Part shown: piece after piece, positions 15,214 to 24,170 of the stretch
Layout: every line of letters starts with the position of its first letter
Position numbering within the stretch: position 1 is the stretch's first letter
Source of the DNA: SYAN01 sp964406345
Lineage (GTDB): Bacteria; Actinomycetota; Actinomycetes; Nanopelagicales; Nanopelagicaceae
Direction of reading: 5' to 3'
Length of the DNA stretch: 64,000 nt
Assembly (NCBI GenBank): GCA_964406345.1
Contig: CAYORK010000004.1
Span: 1-64,000, forward strand
The notes under the pieces: model-generated
What the model saw: only the letters and a program-made list of their open reading frames with translations
Database searches by the model: none
Told to the model about the DNA's origin: nothing
Made by a program: the position numbers and the translations under genes

Positions 15214-16767
15214 ATGTTCTCGCGCCTGCGGCTGGCGCTCCGTAGATCACTCGCAATCAGGGTCGTGGTCTTGACGATCACGCTCTTCACTCTCTCCTCG
15301 GGTGCGATCGGCACAGTCATATTCCTGCAGATCCAAAGTCGCATCATCGACAGCAGTATCGAGAGTTCCATCAGCGAAGCTCAGAGCACGATTACGGCCG
15401 CAGAGTTCCGCTTCGAGTTGATCCAGAACGCGAACCCTCAGTCCGTAACCGATCAATCGCTCGAGGAGGCATTCGAGCAGGTGATGGCTCTTTCCATCGC
15501 GCGAGGTGCGACAGTCTCGGCGCGAGAGATCGCATTGATTAAGAGCCCAGAGAACGAGCTAAGCGATCTCGACCTCTCTCGAACCTCCAACTTCGTCGAA
15601 CCTGAATCGATCTCGTCGGAGCTACGAGAGTTGGTAGAGAGCAGCAACGAGATCGAATGGCAACGGAGTGAGATCTCCTATGCTGGTGGCGAAGTCGTAC
15701 CCGGGGTAGCGATCGGCAAGCGGATCAATATCGCATTCGCTGGCACTTATGAGATGTTCGTACTCTTCAACTTCGAGTCGCAACAGGAGTCGATCGCGAT
15801 CATCGCGCGTGGACTTCTCATCGCCTTCCTCTTGGTCTTCATCCTGATCCTCTCGATGGCATTCCTCATCGTTCGTCGCGTCGTCGATCCGATCCGTAAT
15901 GTCGCAGAGGTCGCGGAGTCATTCACATCAGGGGACCTAAGTCGACGCGTTGCGGTGGAGGGCGAGGATGAGATCGCAGCACTCGGTCGTTCCTTCAATG
16001 AGATGGCCTTCGCTATCGAACAACAGATCTCGCGACTGGAGAATCTCTCCCGGATGCAGCAACGATTCGTCTCGGATGTGTCGCACGAGTTGCGTAACCC
16101 GCTGACCACGATTCGAATGGCTGGTGAGGTGATCTTGGGCGAGAAGGACTCCTACGATCCCGTTATCGCCCGTAGTGCAGAGATCCTGATGACACAGATC
16201 ATCCGCTTCGACCAACTTCTGACCGATCTCATCGAAGTCAGTCGCTTCGATGCTGCCGTGGCAAGACTGGATTATGAGGAGATCGAGGTCAGCGCACTGG
16301 CCCGCGAGACGATCGACTCACTCAATGTAGAACCTTCGAAGTTCATCGTTCGAGGTGAGGCGACGCTTGACGGTGATCGTCGAAGGATCACTCGAATTCT
16401 TCGTAACCTCCTCAGTAACGCCCTCGATCATGGTGAGGAGCGGGAGATTCGAGTGACGGTGAGCGCGCGTGAGACGAGCGTCGATATCGCCATCCGTGAC
16501 TTTGGATTGGGATTGGCCGCCGATCAGTTCGATCGGGTCTTCGAACGCTTCTGGAGGGCTGATCCTTCGCGATCGCGTGAACGCGGCGGTACGGGGCTAG
16601 GTCTTGCGATCGCGGCCGAAGATGCGAAGTTACATGGTGGATCGGTGCGCGTCTTCGGAGAGATAGGGCGTGGTGCACTCTTTCTTGTCACGTTGCCCTC
16701 CGAATCCGGACAGCCCATCACGGATCCACCAGTCGATCTTTCTCAACACTTTCGCTCTCAACTCTGA
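15214..16767 (+). CDS. mtrB: Sensor histidine kinase MtrB
   Basis: 517 aa. Membrane helix at about 15-38, an extracytoplasmic sensor region of about 160 residues, a second helix at about 195-220 (GLLIAFLLVFILILSMAFLIV), HAMP (RRVVDPIRNVAEVAE), dimerisation domain with H291 in VSHELRNPLT, and an ATPase domain with N, G1 (DFGLGLA) and G2 (GTGLGLAIA) boxes. It phosphorylates MtrA. In mycobacteria the lipoprotein gene lpqB follows mtrB; here a ComF-like gene follows instead. Confidence 0.94.
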   Translation: MFSRLRLALRRSLAIRVVVLTITLFTLSSGAIGTVIFLQIQSRIIDSSIESSISEAQSTITAAEFRFELIQNANPQSVTDQSLEEAFEQVMALSIARGATVSAREIALIKSPENELSDLDLSRTSNFVEPESISSELRELVESSNEIEWQRSEISYAGGEVVPGVAIGKRINIAFAGTYEMFVLFNFESQQESIAIIARGLLIAFLLVFILILSMAFLIVRRVVDPIRNVAEVAESFTSGDLSRRVAVEGEDEIAALGRSFNEMAFAIEQQISRLENLSRMQQRFVSDVSHELRNPLTTIRMAGEVILGEKDSYDPVIARSAEILMTQIIRFDQLLTDLIEVSRFDAAVARLDYEEIEVSALARETIDSLNVEPSKFIVRGEATLDGDRRRITRILRNLLSNALDHGEEREIRVTVSARETSVDIAIRDFGLGLAADQFDRVFERFWRADPSRSRERGGTGLGLAIAAEDAKLHGGSVRVFGEIGRGALFLVTLPSESGQPITDPPVDLSQHFRSQL

Positions 16768-16800
16768 AAGACAACTTCCCAAATCCACTTCGATAGCACG

Positions 16801-17541
16801 GTGTCGCTAACCTTCATCGGAGACTTCATACATTCAGCCGCCCGAGGGATCTCCTCGCTCGTCTTCCCAGATCTCTGTCCATGTTGTCTTCGCGAGGGGG
16901 AGTGGGAGAGTTGCATTGCACTCTGGCGAGGAGATCCAAGTCTTCGCTTCATCGAAAGAGTACCGATCATCTCGACTGTCGCCTACGACGATCGCGCAAT
17001 GTCAGTCGTGCTCGCAGCCAAGGAACGTGGTGAGAGGCGAGCAAGGGAATTCGTTATCGTCGCAATCTCGAATGGGATCGCTCATGTTGAAACTCGGAAG
17101 CACCCTGAGACAGTACGAATCATCGTCCCGATTCCTTCTTCTGAAGATGCGATCCGTCGTCGAGGAGAGGACTTCATCCAAGCGATAGCAAAGGAAGTAG
17201 CGAGGGGCATGGATGTTGAAGGTCTCCAGGTCGTCCTTCTTCCTATCCTTCGATGGAAGCGAGCCACGAGGGATCAGAGCGAGTTGAACATGCGCGAGCG
17301 CATCGCAAATCTTGTTGACTCTATGGAAGTCGATGAGGGGCGACTGGAGCGGAGATTGCGCCCTTTCAGTAGCGCCAGTTCGATGGAATATGGGCGAAAC
17401 TTCGAGATTCTTCTCATCGACGATGTCATCACCTCAGGTTCGACGATGGCGGCCGCGATATCGGCGATATCACACTCTTCTCTCGGAGTTCGCTCAACGA
17501 TGGTAGGTATCACCGCCTGTTACTCCGCGCGTGGGTTCTGA
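16801..17541 (+). CDS. ComF-family phosphoribosyltransferase-like protein
   Basis: 246 aa, GTG start. A short N-terminal zinc-finger-like part (CPCC) is followed by a type I phosphoribosyltransferase fold with the PRPP-binding signature ILLIDDVITSGSTM near residues 205-218. The CxxC zinc knuckle is reduced compared with classical ComF, having LCPCCLREGEWESC only. ComF proteins are linked to DNA uptake in competent bacteria, but most actinobacterial members, including Rv3242c in the same gene order, have no proven role. Confidence 0.85.
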   Translation: MSLTFIGDFIHSAARGISSLVFPDLCPCCLREGEWESCIALWRGDPSLRFIERVPIISTVAYDDRAMSVVLAAKERGERRAREFVIVAISNGIAHVETRKHPETVRIIVPIPSSEDAIRRRGEDFIQAIAKEVARGMDVEGLQVVLLPILRWKRATRDQSELNMRERIANLVDSMEVDEGRLERRLRPFSSASSMEYGRNFEILLIDDVITSGSTMAAAISAISHSSLGVRSTMVGITACYSARGF

Positions 17542-17551
17542 ACATCTCCTC

Positions 17552-17557
17552 TAAGAT
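17552..17557 (+). promoter_or_regulatory. -10 element of secA (TAAGAT)
   Basis: TAAGAT directly abuts the first possible GTG (17558) and ends 6 nt before the second GTG (17564). The second spacing matches the other leaderless genes, so the real start is probably 17564. Confidence 0.5.
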
Positions 17558-17563
17558 GTGCCC

Positions 17564-20269
17564 GTGGTTGCGATCCTCGACAAGATTCTCCGTGCAGGAG
17601 AAGGACGGATCCTCAAGCGACTCGCAGCGATCGCAGAGGATGTCAACGCCCTTGAAGGCGAGATCTCCGTTCTCTCAGACGGAGAGTTGCGTGCGAAGAC
17701 GGATGAGTTCAAGAAGCGTTATGAAGATGGCGAGGAGTTGGACGACCTTCTGCCTGAAGCATTCGCAGTAGTCAGAGAAGCAGCAAAGCGAACACTCGGT
17801 CAACGCCACTACGACGTTCAGTTGATGGGCGGAGCAGCGCTTCATCTTGGAAACATCGCGGAGATGAAGACTGGTGAGGGAAAGACCTTGGTCTCGACTC
17901 TACCTGCCTATCTCAACGCGCTCTCCGGACTTGGTGTTCATGTCGTCACCACCAACGACTACCTTGCTGAGCGAGATAGTGAATGGATGGGTCGCATCCA
18001 TCGCTTCCTAGGTCTTCGTGTCGGTGTGATCCTCTCTTCGATGACTCCCGATGAGCGCCGCGAGGCATACAACGCTGACATTACCTATGGAACCAACAAT
18101 GAGTTTGGCTTCGACTATCTCCGTGACAACATGGCCTGGTCGATCGACACCTGTGTGCAACGAGAACATAACTTCGCAGTCGTCGATGAGGTCGACTCCA
18201 TCCTGATCGATGAGGCGAGGACCCCGTTGATCATCAGCGGTCCTGCTGACAAGGCGACGAAGTGGTACGTCGAATTCGCGAATATCGCATCCCGCTTGGA
18301 GCGAGATGTTCACTATGAAGTCGACGAGAAGAAGCGCACTGTAGGTATCGTCGATGCGGGTGTCACTCGGGTCGAGGAACTCCTGAAGATCGAGAATCTC
18401 TACGAGTCGGTCAACACCCCGATGATCGGCTATCTCAACAATGCGATCAAGGCGAAGGAACTCTTCAAGCGCGATCGAGACTATGTGGTGCAATCCGGTG
18501 AGCTCCTGATCGTCGATGAACACACCGGTCGAATCCTCGCTGGACGTCGTTACAACGAAGGCTTGCACCAGGCTTTGGAGGCGAAAGAGCGAGTACCGAT
18601 CAAGGATGAGAATCAGACCCTTGCCACCATCACACTTCAGAACTATTTCAGGCTCTACAACAAACTGAGCGGTATGACCGGTACCGCAATGACCGAAGCG
18701 GCAGAGTTCCTACAGATCTACAAACTCGGTGTGGTCCCGATCCCTACCAACAAACCGATGCAACGCGTCGACCAGGCGGATCTGATCTACAAGAACGAGC
18801 GCTCGAAGTTCATGGCGGTGGCTGAGGACATCGCAACACGGCATAAGAAGGGTCAGCCCGTACTGGTCGGAACTGTGAGCGTGGAGAAGTCGGAGTTGCT
18901 CTCCGATACCTTGAAGCGTCAAGGGATTCCGCATGAAGTGCTCAATGCGAAACAACATGCGCGTGAAGCGGCGATCATCGCCCGTGCCGGAAAGCTTGGT
19001 GCAGTAACCGTCGCGACGAATATGGCGGGTCGTGGTACCGACATCATGCTCGGTGGAAATCCAGAATTCATGGCCGACTTCCAATTGCAGGAGCGTGGCA
19101 TCTCTCCGGTCGATAATGCTGAGGAGTATGAGCGCGCTTGGCCTGAGGAATTGGCGAAACAGAAGGCGCTCGTCGCAACCGAACATGAGAAGGTGGTCGA
19201 GCTCGGCGGGCTCTATGTCCTTGGAACTGAACGTCACGAGTCTCGTCGCATCGACAATCAGTTGCGGGGACGCTCTGGTCGTCAGGGCGATCCTGGCGAG
19301 TCACGCTTCTACCTCTCACTCGAAGACGATTTGATGCGTCGCTTCAACTCTGTGCTCGTCGAACGCTTCCTCGGTGCAGCAGGCATCCCTGATGACATGC
19401 CGATCGAGTCGAAGATGGTCTCTAACGCGATCAAGTCCGCTCAAACTCAAGTCGAGGCGCAGAACTTCGAGATGCGTAAGAATGTCTTGAAGTATGACGA
19501 TGTGATGAGTCGGCAGCGCGAGGTCATCTACGGCGAACGTCGTGAGATCCTCGAAGGTCTGGACATTTCCCAAGAGATGAGAGGTTTCATCGAAGATACC
19601 GTGATCGGATATATCGATGTCGCGACCTCCGAGGGCTTCCCAGAGGATTGGGATCTCGACACTCTTTGGACCGCATTCAAGGCGCTCTATCCGGTCACCG
19701 TGACACAAGAGCAGATGATCGAAGAGGTCGGCGGTCGAGGTGGACTCGATCGCGACTTCATGATTCGTACCTTCCTTGATGACATCGAGCGTGCCTACGC
19801 CGAGCGAGAAGAGAAGTTGACCGCCCCTGTGATGCGTGAACTCGAGCGGAAAGTCTTGCTCTCGGTCCTCGATCGCAAGTGGCGTGAGCACCTCTATGAG
19901 ATGGACTATCTGCAGGAGGGAATCGGTCTTCGCGCAATGGCGCAACGAGATCCTCTGGTGGAGTATCAGAAAGAGGGTTATGACCTCTTCGTTGCGATGA
20001 TGGATGCGGTGAAAGAAGAGACTGTCGGCTATCTCTTCAATGTCGAGGTCAAAGCGGAGGCTGGTGATCCGACCTCAGTTGAGGCGAAAGGTGCGGCAGC
20101 AGCACCCGTTACTCAGCAACTTCGATACTCGAGCAGTGATGAGAGTGGTGGTCAGCAGGTGCGCTCTTCATCGAATGGTTCTGGAGCTGGTGGCGGTGCC
20201 TCACGTAACGCGCCATGCCCTTGTGGCTCGGGCAAGAAATACAAGCGATGCCACGGGCTTGGCTCTTGA
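17564..20269 (+). CDS. secA: Preprotein translocase ATPase SecA
   Basis: About 901 aa from GTG 17564 (903 from GTG 17558). The motor of the Sec export channel. Visible parts: N-terminal LRAGEGRILKRL, Walker A MKTGEGKTL at about 100, helicase motif DEVDSILIDEARTP, the preprotein cross-linking domain, NBD2 motifs (ATNMAGRGTDI, RRIDNQLRGRSGRQGDPG), and a C-terminal SEC-C zinc motif CPCGSGKKYKRCHG preceded by a Ser/Gly linker. This is the housekeeping SecA1 type. Gene order comF-secA follows mycobacteria except that the hibernation factor gene usually between them is missing. Confidence 0.97.
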   Translation: MVAILDKILRAGEGRILKRLAAIAEDVNALEGEISVLSDGELRAKTDEFKKRYEDGEELDDLLPEAFAVVREAAKRTLGQRHYDVQLMGGAALHLGNIAEMKTGEGKTLVSTLPAYLNALSGLGVHVVTTNDYLAERDSEWMGRIHRFLGLRVGVILSSMTPDERREAYNADITYGTNNEFGFDYLRDNMAWSIDTCVQREHNFAVVDEVDSILIDEARTPLIISGPADKATKWYVEFANIASRLERDVHYEVDEKKRTVGIVDAGVTRVEELLKIENLYESVNTPMIGYLNNAIKAKELFKRDRDYVVQSGELLIVDEHTGRILAGRRYNEGLHQALEAKERVPIKDENQTLATITLQNYFRLYNKLSGMTGTAMTEAAEFLQIYKLGVVPIPTNKPMQRVDQADLIYKNERSKFMAVAEDIATRHKKGQPVLVGTVSVEKSELLSDTLKRQGIPHEVLNAKQHAREAAIIARAGKLGAVTVATNMAGRGTDIMLGGNPEFMADFQLQERGISPVDNAEEYERAWPEELAKQKALVATEHEKVVELGGLYVLGTERHESRRIDNQLRGRSGRQGDPGESRFYLSLEDDLMRRFNSVLVERFLGAAGIPDDMPIESKMVSNAIKSAQTQVEAQNFEMRKNVLKYDDVMSRQREVIYGERREILEGLDISQEMRGFIEDTVIGYIDVATSEGFPEDWDLDTLWTAFKALYPVTVTQEQMIEEVGGRGGLDRDFMIRTFLDDIERAYAEREEKLTAPVMRELERKVLLSVLDRKWREHLYEMDYLQEGIGLRAMAQRDPLVEYQKEGYDLFVAMMDAVKEETVGYLFNVEVKAEAGDPTSVEAKGAAAAPVTQQLRYSSSDESGGQQVRSSSNGSGAGGGASRNAPCPCGSGKKYKRCHGLGS

Positions 20270-20285
20270 TCTGAACGCAATCAAT

Positions 20286-20765
20286 CTATACGCGTTCGAT
20301 CACAGTACATAGCCAGCGACGATCCACCCCTTCGAAGCGAAGCACCAGAGCATGCGTGCGACTTCGATACTCGATGAGAACGGTCACCTCTGCCAATGAT
20401 TCAAGTGGTTGCCTGATGTGCACTCGCCGGACTCTTGGTAGATCAGTGAAGCTTCTAGTCATGCCCAACAATGTGGAGAATGGTTGGCGATGGCACCACC
20501 TGGCGAGCTGATGTGGCGCCCTTCGAGATGACATCACTTCCAAGAGTCGCCTTGTGAAGTCGCGAACCCAGAGCGTGATCTCTGGAAGTTGATCCTGGGG
20601 AGTAGGAAGTGGAGAGAAGTTCGGATCGAACTGCTCATCGAATTGAGTGGGGATCAAGTAGAGGCGGCGTTTGATGCCAGCCTCTGTGATTCGGGTACGT
20701 TCTTCGAAGAGAGGAAGCATCGGCGTCTGCCAACCGATCTCCCGTTCCGTCAGTTCTCTGCTCAT
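20286..20765 (-). CDS. DUF6459-like actinobacterial protein
   Basis: 159 aa, ATG start. The pattern LARWCHRQPFSTLL, RVRRVHIRQPLESLAEVTVLIE, HALVLRFEGVDRRWLCTVIE fits a family of about 150-170 aa found near secA in actinobacteria (I place it in DUF6459). The protein is basic in the middle with a beta-sheet C-terminus, and has no signal peptide or membrane helix. Its 3' end meets that of secA, with 16 bp between the stops. Function is unknown. Confidence 0.65.
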   Translation of the reverse strand: MSRELTEREIGWQTPMLPLFEERTRITEAGIKRRLYLIPTQFDEQFDPNFSPLPTPQDQLPEITLWVRDFTRRLLEVMSSRRAPHQLARWCHRQPFSTLLGMTRSFTDLPRVRRVHIRQPLESLAEVTVLIEYRSRTHALVLRFEGVDRRWLCTVIERV

Positions 20766-20887
20766 GGAGCGAAGGTTGCATGCCTAAAGCCTTGAGCCAT
20801 CAGGGGGTTGTGGGAAAGTCTCTGGCCCGAAAGTATGACTGTGGATAGAGCGATCTTGGATGTCAGTCGGTCCATCAGCATCCCGCC

Positions 20888-21481
20888 ATGGAAATCTCAC
20901 GCAGAGGTGCGTTCGGGATCGCACTCATCATCATCTCGATCTTCGCAGCAGCGGCTCTGATTCGAGCTTCAGACCAGACCGAGCTCTACTGGGTCGCGAC
21001 GAAGAGGATCTCGGTGGGGGATCGAATCGCGCCCGATGACGTCGCGCTTGCCCGCCTCTATCTTCCCGGTAGGGAACGGATCTATCTCCATTCGCGCGAG
21101 GAGATCCACGGTCTGATCGCTACTGGATCACTCTCTATTGGAGAAGCGATCGCTCGCAGTGACGTGACCGATCGCAGCGACAACATCCTCTGGCGCTTGG
21201 TCTCTCTCGACATCGCCCGCTCAGATATCCCGATATCAGTTGCTCAAGGAAGCATCGTGGACCTCTATCGTCTCGCCGATCGTTCACGGTCAGGGATGGG
21301 AAGTCTCGGTGATGACTTCACCGAACTCGTTCTCACATCCCTCGTCGTCGATGAAGTGATACCAGGTGGGTCACTCAGCGATAGGACTCAATTGATCCTC
21401 CGGGTGCGATTGCCTGAGGTGAGGGCACTTCTTGACGCGTATGCCAGGGGACCAATTCTCGTCGTTGATCATGTCATCTGA
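20888..21481 (+). CDS. SAF-domain protein (CpaB/RcpC-like), membrane anchored
   Basis: 197 aa. A single membrane helix lies at residues 9-27 (GIALIIISIFAAAALIR), then a SAF domain (WVATKRISVGDRIAPDDVALARLYLP, GLIATGSLSIGEAIARSDV). SAF domains of this kind occur in the Flp pilus assembly protein CpaB. No other pilus gene (cpaF, tadB, flp) is seen in the window. It overlaps the next gene by 11 bp, and that gene looks CpaE-like, so the pair may be a pilus remnant or a repurposed unit. Confidence 0.65.
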   Translation: MEISRRGAFGIALIIISIFAAAALIRASDQTELYWVATKRISVGDRIAPDDVALARLYLPGRERIYLHSREEIHGLIATGSLSIGEAIARSDVTDRSDNILWRLVSLDIARSDIPISVAQGSIVDLYRLADRSRSGMGSLGDDFTELVLTSLVVDEVIPGGSLSDRTQLILRVRLPEVRALLDAYARGPILVVDHVI

Positions 21482-22391
21482 AATCTTCGATCCTGATCTC
21501 GTACCAGTCATCGTGACTACTTTCCGTGACTTCGAACTGGAGGAGCGCGTTGTACGCATCCTCGCCCATCGGGGATTTCGGATCGGCGAGCGGAAGATCG
21601 TCGGTGGGCGCGATCTATCTTCGGAAGAGATCTTGATTACTGACGGTGAGTCGCAATCCGCGGAGTTCCCGGTCATTTCCATTCCTTGGCAGGCGCGCGA
21701 GTGGGATGACCACTCTCTCCAGTCATTCATCAGAGATCAGATCCATCCACCGATTCCAACCACGACATCGTGGCCTTCTGTACTCGTGATCGCAGAAGGG
21801 GATCAGAGCGCACTTGCTGGGGAATTGGTCGGTGATGTCAACGCTCATTCGTCGCACGACTTACCTATCGCTCATCTTGCAACATTCGAAGAGCGCGATC
21901 TGCGTTCTGCCCTCGTGCCTACGAGGAGATTTGATGAGCAAGTACGCCATGCCAGATACGCCCATGCACGTTCCGCGCTCTATCTTGCCGGGCTAGATCG
22001 CAAGGAGTTGGCCCTTGCTCACTCCATGATCGAGTACCAACGAAGGATCCATCCCCACTTGGCGCTCGCCTTCATACTCGTCGGTGGACGAAAGGCGCGT
22101 CGCATGGAGGCGGCATCGCTCCTTGAGCCTTTCCCTATCTTCTTCCTCGAAGATGAACGTGACGACTTTCTTCGCATCTGGCCATCCCCTCGGAAGCGAG
22201 GAGAAGCGAAGTTCTCCGAGATCAGAGAATGGCTAGGCTCACTTCATGGCGATTCGAGGCAACCTCGCGATCTCGCGGACCGCGCTCCTTCCCGAGGAGC
22301 TCGCACATCTCGGCGAACTGGTGGCGCAATGGCAACTCCTCGCGGACCTCTCCTTCGCCGATCTCACTCTTTGGGTTCCACTCCGAAGTGA
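21471..22391 (+). CDS. CpaE/TadZ-like protein lacking a P-loop (uncertain)
   Basis: 306 aa. It has an N-terminal receiver-like half (VPVIVTTFRDFELEERVVRIL) and a C-terminal half with RSALYLAGLDRKELALAHSMIEYQRR and LALAFILVGGRKARR that recalls the distal part of CpaE-like ATPases. The Walker A motif is absent. The last 49 codons overlap pdtaS in another frame by 146 bp and look non-native (basic, Arg/Ser-rich). A frameshift or a run-on C-terminus is likely. Assignment rests on context with the SAF protein and is weak. Confidence 0.5.
   Translation: MSSEIFDPDLVPVIVTTFRDFELEERVVRILAHRGFRIGERKIVGGRDLSSEEILITDGESQSAEFPVISIPWQAREWDDHSLQSFIRDQIHPPIPTTTSWPSVLVIAEGDQSALAGELVGDVNAHSSHDLPIAHLATFEERDLRSALVPTRRFDEQVRHARYAHARSALYLAGLDRKELALAHSMIEYQRRIHPHLALAFILVGGRKARRMEAASLLEPFPIFFLEDERDDFLRIWPSPRKRGEAKFSEIREWLGSLHGDSRQPRDLADRAPSRGARTSRRTGGAMATPRGPLLRRSHSLGSTPK
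22234..22239 (+). promoter_or_regulatory. -10 element of pdtaS (TAGGCT), inside the upstream gene
   Basis: TAGGCT ending 6 nt before the ATG at 22246, within the 3' part of the CpaE-like frame. Confidence 0.5.
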
Positions 22392-23757
22392 TGCACGGAG
22401 TTGGCCGACAGGTCATCTCGCGATAGCTCATATCAGACCGACGACGGCAGCGACGGTCTATAGCGATGATCCGATTGGCAGTGAGATCACCTGGGGTTTG
22501 CGGACGCGTATCGACCAGGCTCTCTCCTCAAGCGAGATCATCCGCGACAATCAAGAGGAAAAGGTCGGGGATCACCTGGTCAGGGAGGAAGCGATACCGG
22601 TTCACTTCAAGGAACATGTCATCGCCGTGATCTCACGAATGCGCAATGTAGAGACGATGCGCATGCCATCCAAACTCGAGTTGAACTATCGAGAGATGGC
22701 GAACCAGATCCACCGGATGATCTCGCAAGGAAGTTTTCCCATCATCGGTGACCTACACCTGACTGAGTCAGCACCCCGGGTAGGTGATGGAATGATCCGC
22801 CTCGATCCCAACGGATCCATCACCTATGCAAGTCCGAACGCGGCCTCCGCCTTCAACCGTCTCGGTTGGAAATCGGATTTACTGCACCTCAATCTCGGTG
22901 AGACTGTCGATGCTTTGAATCGCTCGGCGCGAATTGAGGCGAGCGAGGAGGGTTGGCCAGTCACGCTTTCAGGTCGACATCTTCGAAGGAGCGAATTCGA
23001 GAATGATGACGCCATCGTGGATTTCCTCGCGATTCCTCTCCTGGAAGGTAAGGATCGAATCGGTGCTTTGATCTTGGTCCACGATGTGACGGAGTTGCGG
23101 CGCAAGGAGAGAGCGCTTCTGACTAAGGATGCGACCATTCGCGAGATCCATCATCGTGTGAAGAACAATCTCCAGACTGTCTCCGCACTCCTTCGCCTCC
23201 AGGCACGAAGGATCGATGACCCGCGAGCCGCAGAGGCACTTGAGGAAGCGGTCAGAAGAGTCGCCTCTATTGCGATCGTCCATGAGACTTTGGCCAGTAA
23301 CACTGCTGAGCGTGTCGACTTCGATGGTGTGGTGGAACGGATCCTTCGTAGCGAAGTGGACTTGAGTCTTCGTGGCGTCGGACTACCACCGATCGATTAT
23401 CGACGTGAAGGGTCATTCGGTGAGTTGCCAGCAGAGGTTGCAACTCCGCTGGCGCTGATCTTGACTGAGCTGATCCACAACGCAATCGAGCACGGACTTC
23501 GCGATTGCGGATCGACACTTACGATCTCTGCCACGAACCACGATTCTTCTGGTGCATGTAGTGACGAGAAGCGAGAGTTGATCGTCGTCGTCGCCGATGA
23601 TGGCAGTGGAGTTGAGGATATGACTTCGATCTCCGAGAACGGGAATCTAGGACTGCAAATCGTAAGGACACTTACTCAGAACGAGCTACAGGGTGTGTTG
23701 GAGTTCAAGGACAATCAACCGGGCATGCGCGTGGAAATCAGAGTTCCGTCTCCCTAG
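22246..23757 (+). CDS. pdtaS: PdtaS-type sensor histidine kinase (HisKA_2)
   Basis: 503 aa. A GAF domain with the family hallmark QWQLLADLSFADLTLWVP sits at residues 30-150, a PAS-like domain (GMIRLDPNGSITYASPNA) at about 180-290, and a HisKA_2 domain with HHRVKNNLQTVSALLRLQ at 302-320. The HATPase domain contains ELIHNAIEHG and NGNLGLQIV. The phospho-acceptor is H303. In mycobacteria PdtaS is cytosolic and signals to the ANTAR antiterminator PdtaR; pdtaR is not in the window. The whiB1 gene adjoins it tail to tail, as at Rv3220c-Rv3219. Confidence 0.92.
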   Translation: MAIRGNLAISRTALLPEELAHLGELVAQWQLLADLSFADLTLWVPLRSDARSWPTGHLAIAHIRPTTAATVYSDDPIGSEITWGLRTRIDQALSSSEIIRDNQEEKVGDHLVREEAIPVHFKEHVIAVISRMRNVETMRMPSKLELNYREMANQIHRMISQGSFPIIGDLHLTESAPRVGDGMIRLDPNGSITYASPNAASAFNRLGWKSDLLHLNLGETVDALNRSARIEASEEGWPVTLSGRHLRRSEFENDDAIVDFLAIPLLEGKDRIGALILVHDVTELRRKERALLTKDATIREIHHRVKNNLQTVSALLRLQARRIDDPRAAEALEEAVRRVASIAIVHETLASNTAERVDFDGVVERILRSEVDLSLRGVGLPPIDYRREGSFGELPAEVATPLALILTELIHNAIEHGLRDCGSTLTISATNHDSSGACSDEKRELIVVVADDGSGVEDMTSISENGNLGLQIVRTLTQNELQGVLEFKDNQPGMRVEIRVPSP

Positions 23758-23766
23758 GGCTGCAGG

Positions 23767-24057
23767 TCAGACTGTTTCGCGCGCCTCATCCGCCATGCGA
23801 TTGAGCTCCGCCATGCGAGCACGATTACGAGCGACACGTCTCTTGAGTGCGCGCCGTTCATCTTCGCTCATCCCGCCCCAGACACCGGCCTCTTGGCCAC
23901 TCTCGAGCGCCCATTGAAGGCAGGGATCCTTGACCTCACACCGAGTGCAGACCTTCTTTGCCTCCTCGATCTGAGCCAAGGCAGGCCCAGTGTTTCCGAT
24001 CGGGAAGAAGAGCTCTGGGTCCTCGTCACGACATGCTGCCCGGTGCCGCCAGTCCAT
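23767..24057 (-). CDS. whiB1: WhiB1 iron-sulfur transcription factor
   Basis: 96 aa from the ATG of MDWRHRAACRDEDPELFFP, which is the family start. The four cysteines are in RAACRDED, VCTRCEVKDPC, then GVWGGMSEDERRALKRR, practically identical to mycobacterial WhiB1. WhiB1 carries an NO-sensitive [4Fe-4S] cluster and binds the primary sigma factor; it is essential in M. tuberculosis. The C-terminal tail (MAELNRMADEARETV) is longer than in mycobacteria. A long leader with a hairpin and a CRP-like site precedes it. A longer reading from 24135 would make the hairpin coding and is less likely. Confidence 0.94.
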   Translation of the reverse strand: MDWRHRAACRDEDPELFFPIGNTGPALAQIEEAKKVCTRCEVKDPCLQWALESGQEAGVWGGMSEDERRALKRRVARNRARMAELNRMADEARETV

Positions 24058-24082
24058 GGGGTGGAGATCCTCGTTTCGCATG

Positions 24083-24108
24083 AAAAGACCACAGCCCTCT
24101 GGCTGTGG
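24083..24108 (-). promoter_or_regulatory. Terminator-like hairpin in the whiB1 leader
   Basis: CCACAGCC / GGCTGTGG, a perfect 8-bp stem with a 4-nt loop at 24089-24108. On the whiB1 strand it is followed by TCTTTT. It ends about 30 nt before the ATG. It has the form of an intrinsic terminator, suggesting that whiB1 expression is set partly by premature termination. Confidence 0.55.
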
Positions 24109-24161
24109 CATCAGGCTCAGATTCTCCCCGACCAACCCATGAATAACAAGGGTCGAAACGC

Positions 24162-24167
24162 ATTATT
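24162..24167 (-). promoter_or_regulatory. Possible -10 of whiB1 (AATAAT)
   Basis: AATAAT on the minus strand. A start a few bases downstream gives a leader of about 95-100 nt that includes the hairpin. Confidence 0.4.
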
Positions 24168-24170
24168 GAG

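Noticed and set aside
18008..19945. Long open frames antisense to secA (186-209 aa)
   Set aside because: They lie opposite a fully conserved secA, have no promoter or family match, and reflect codon bias.
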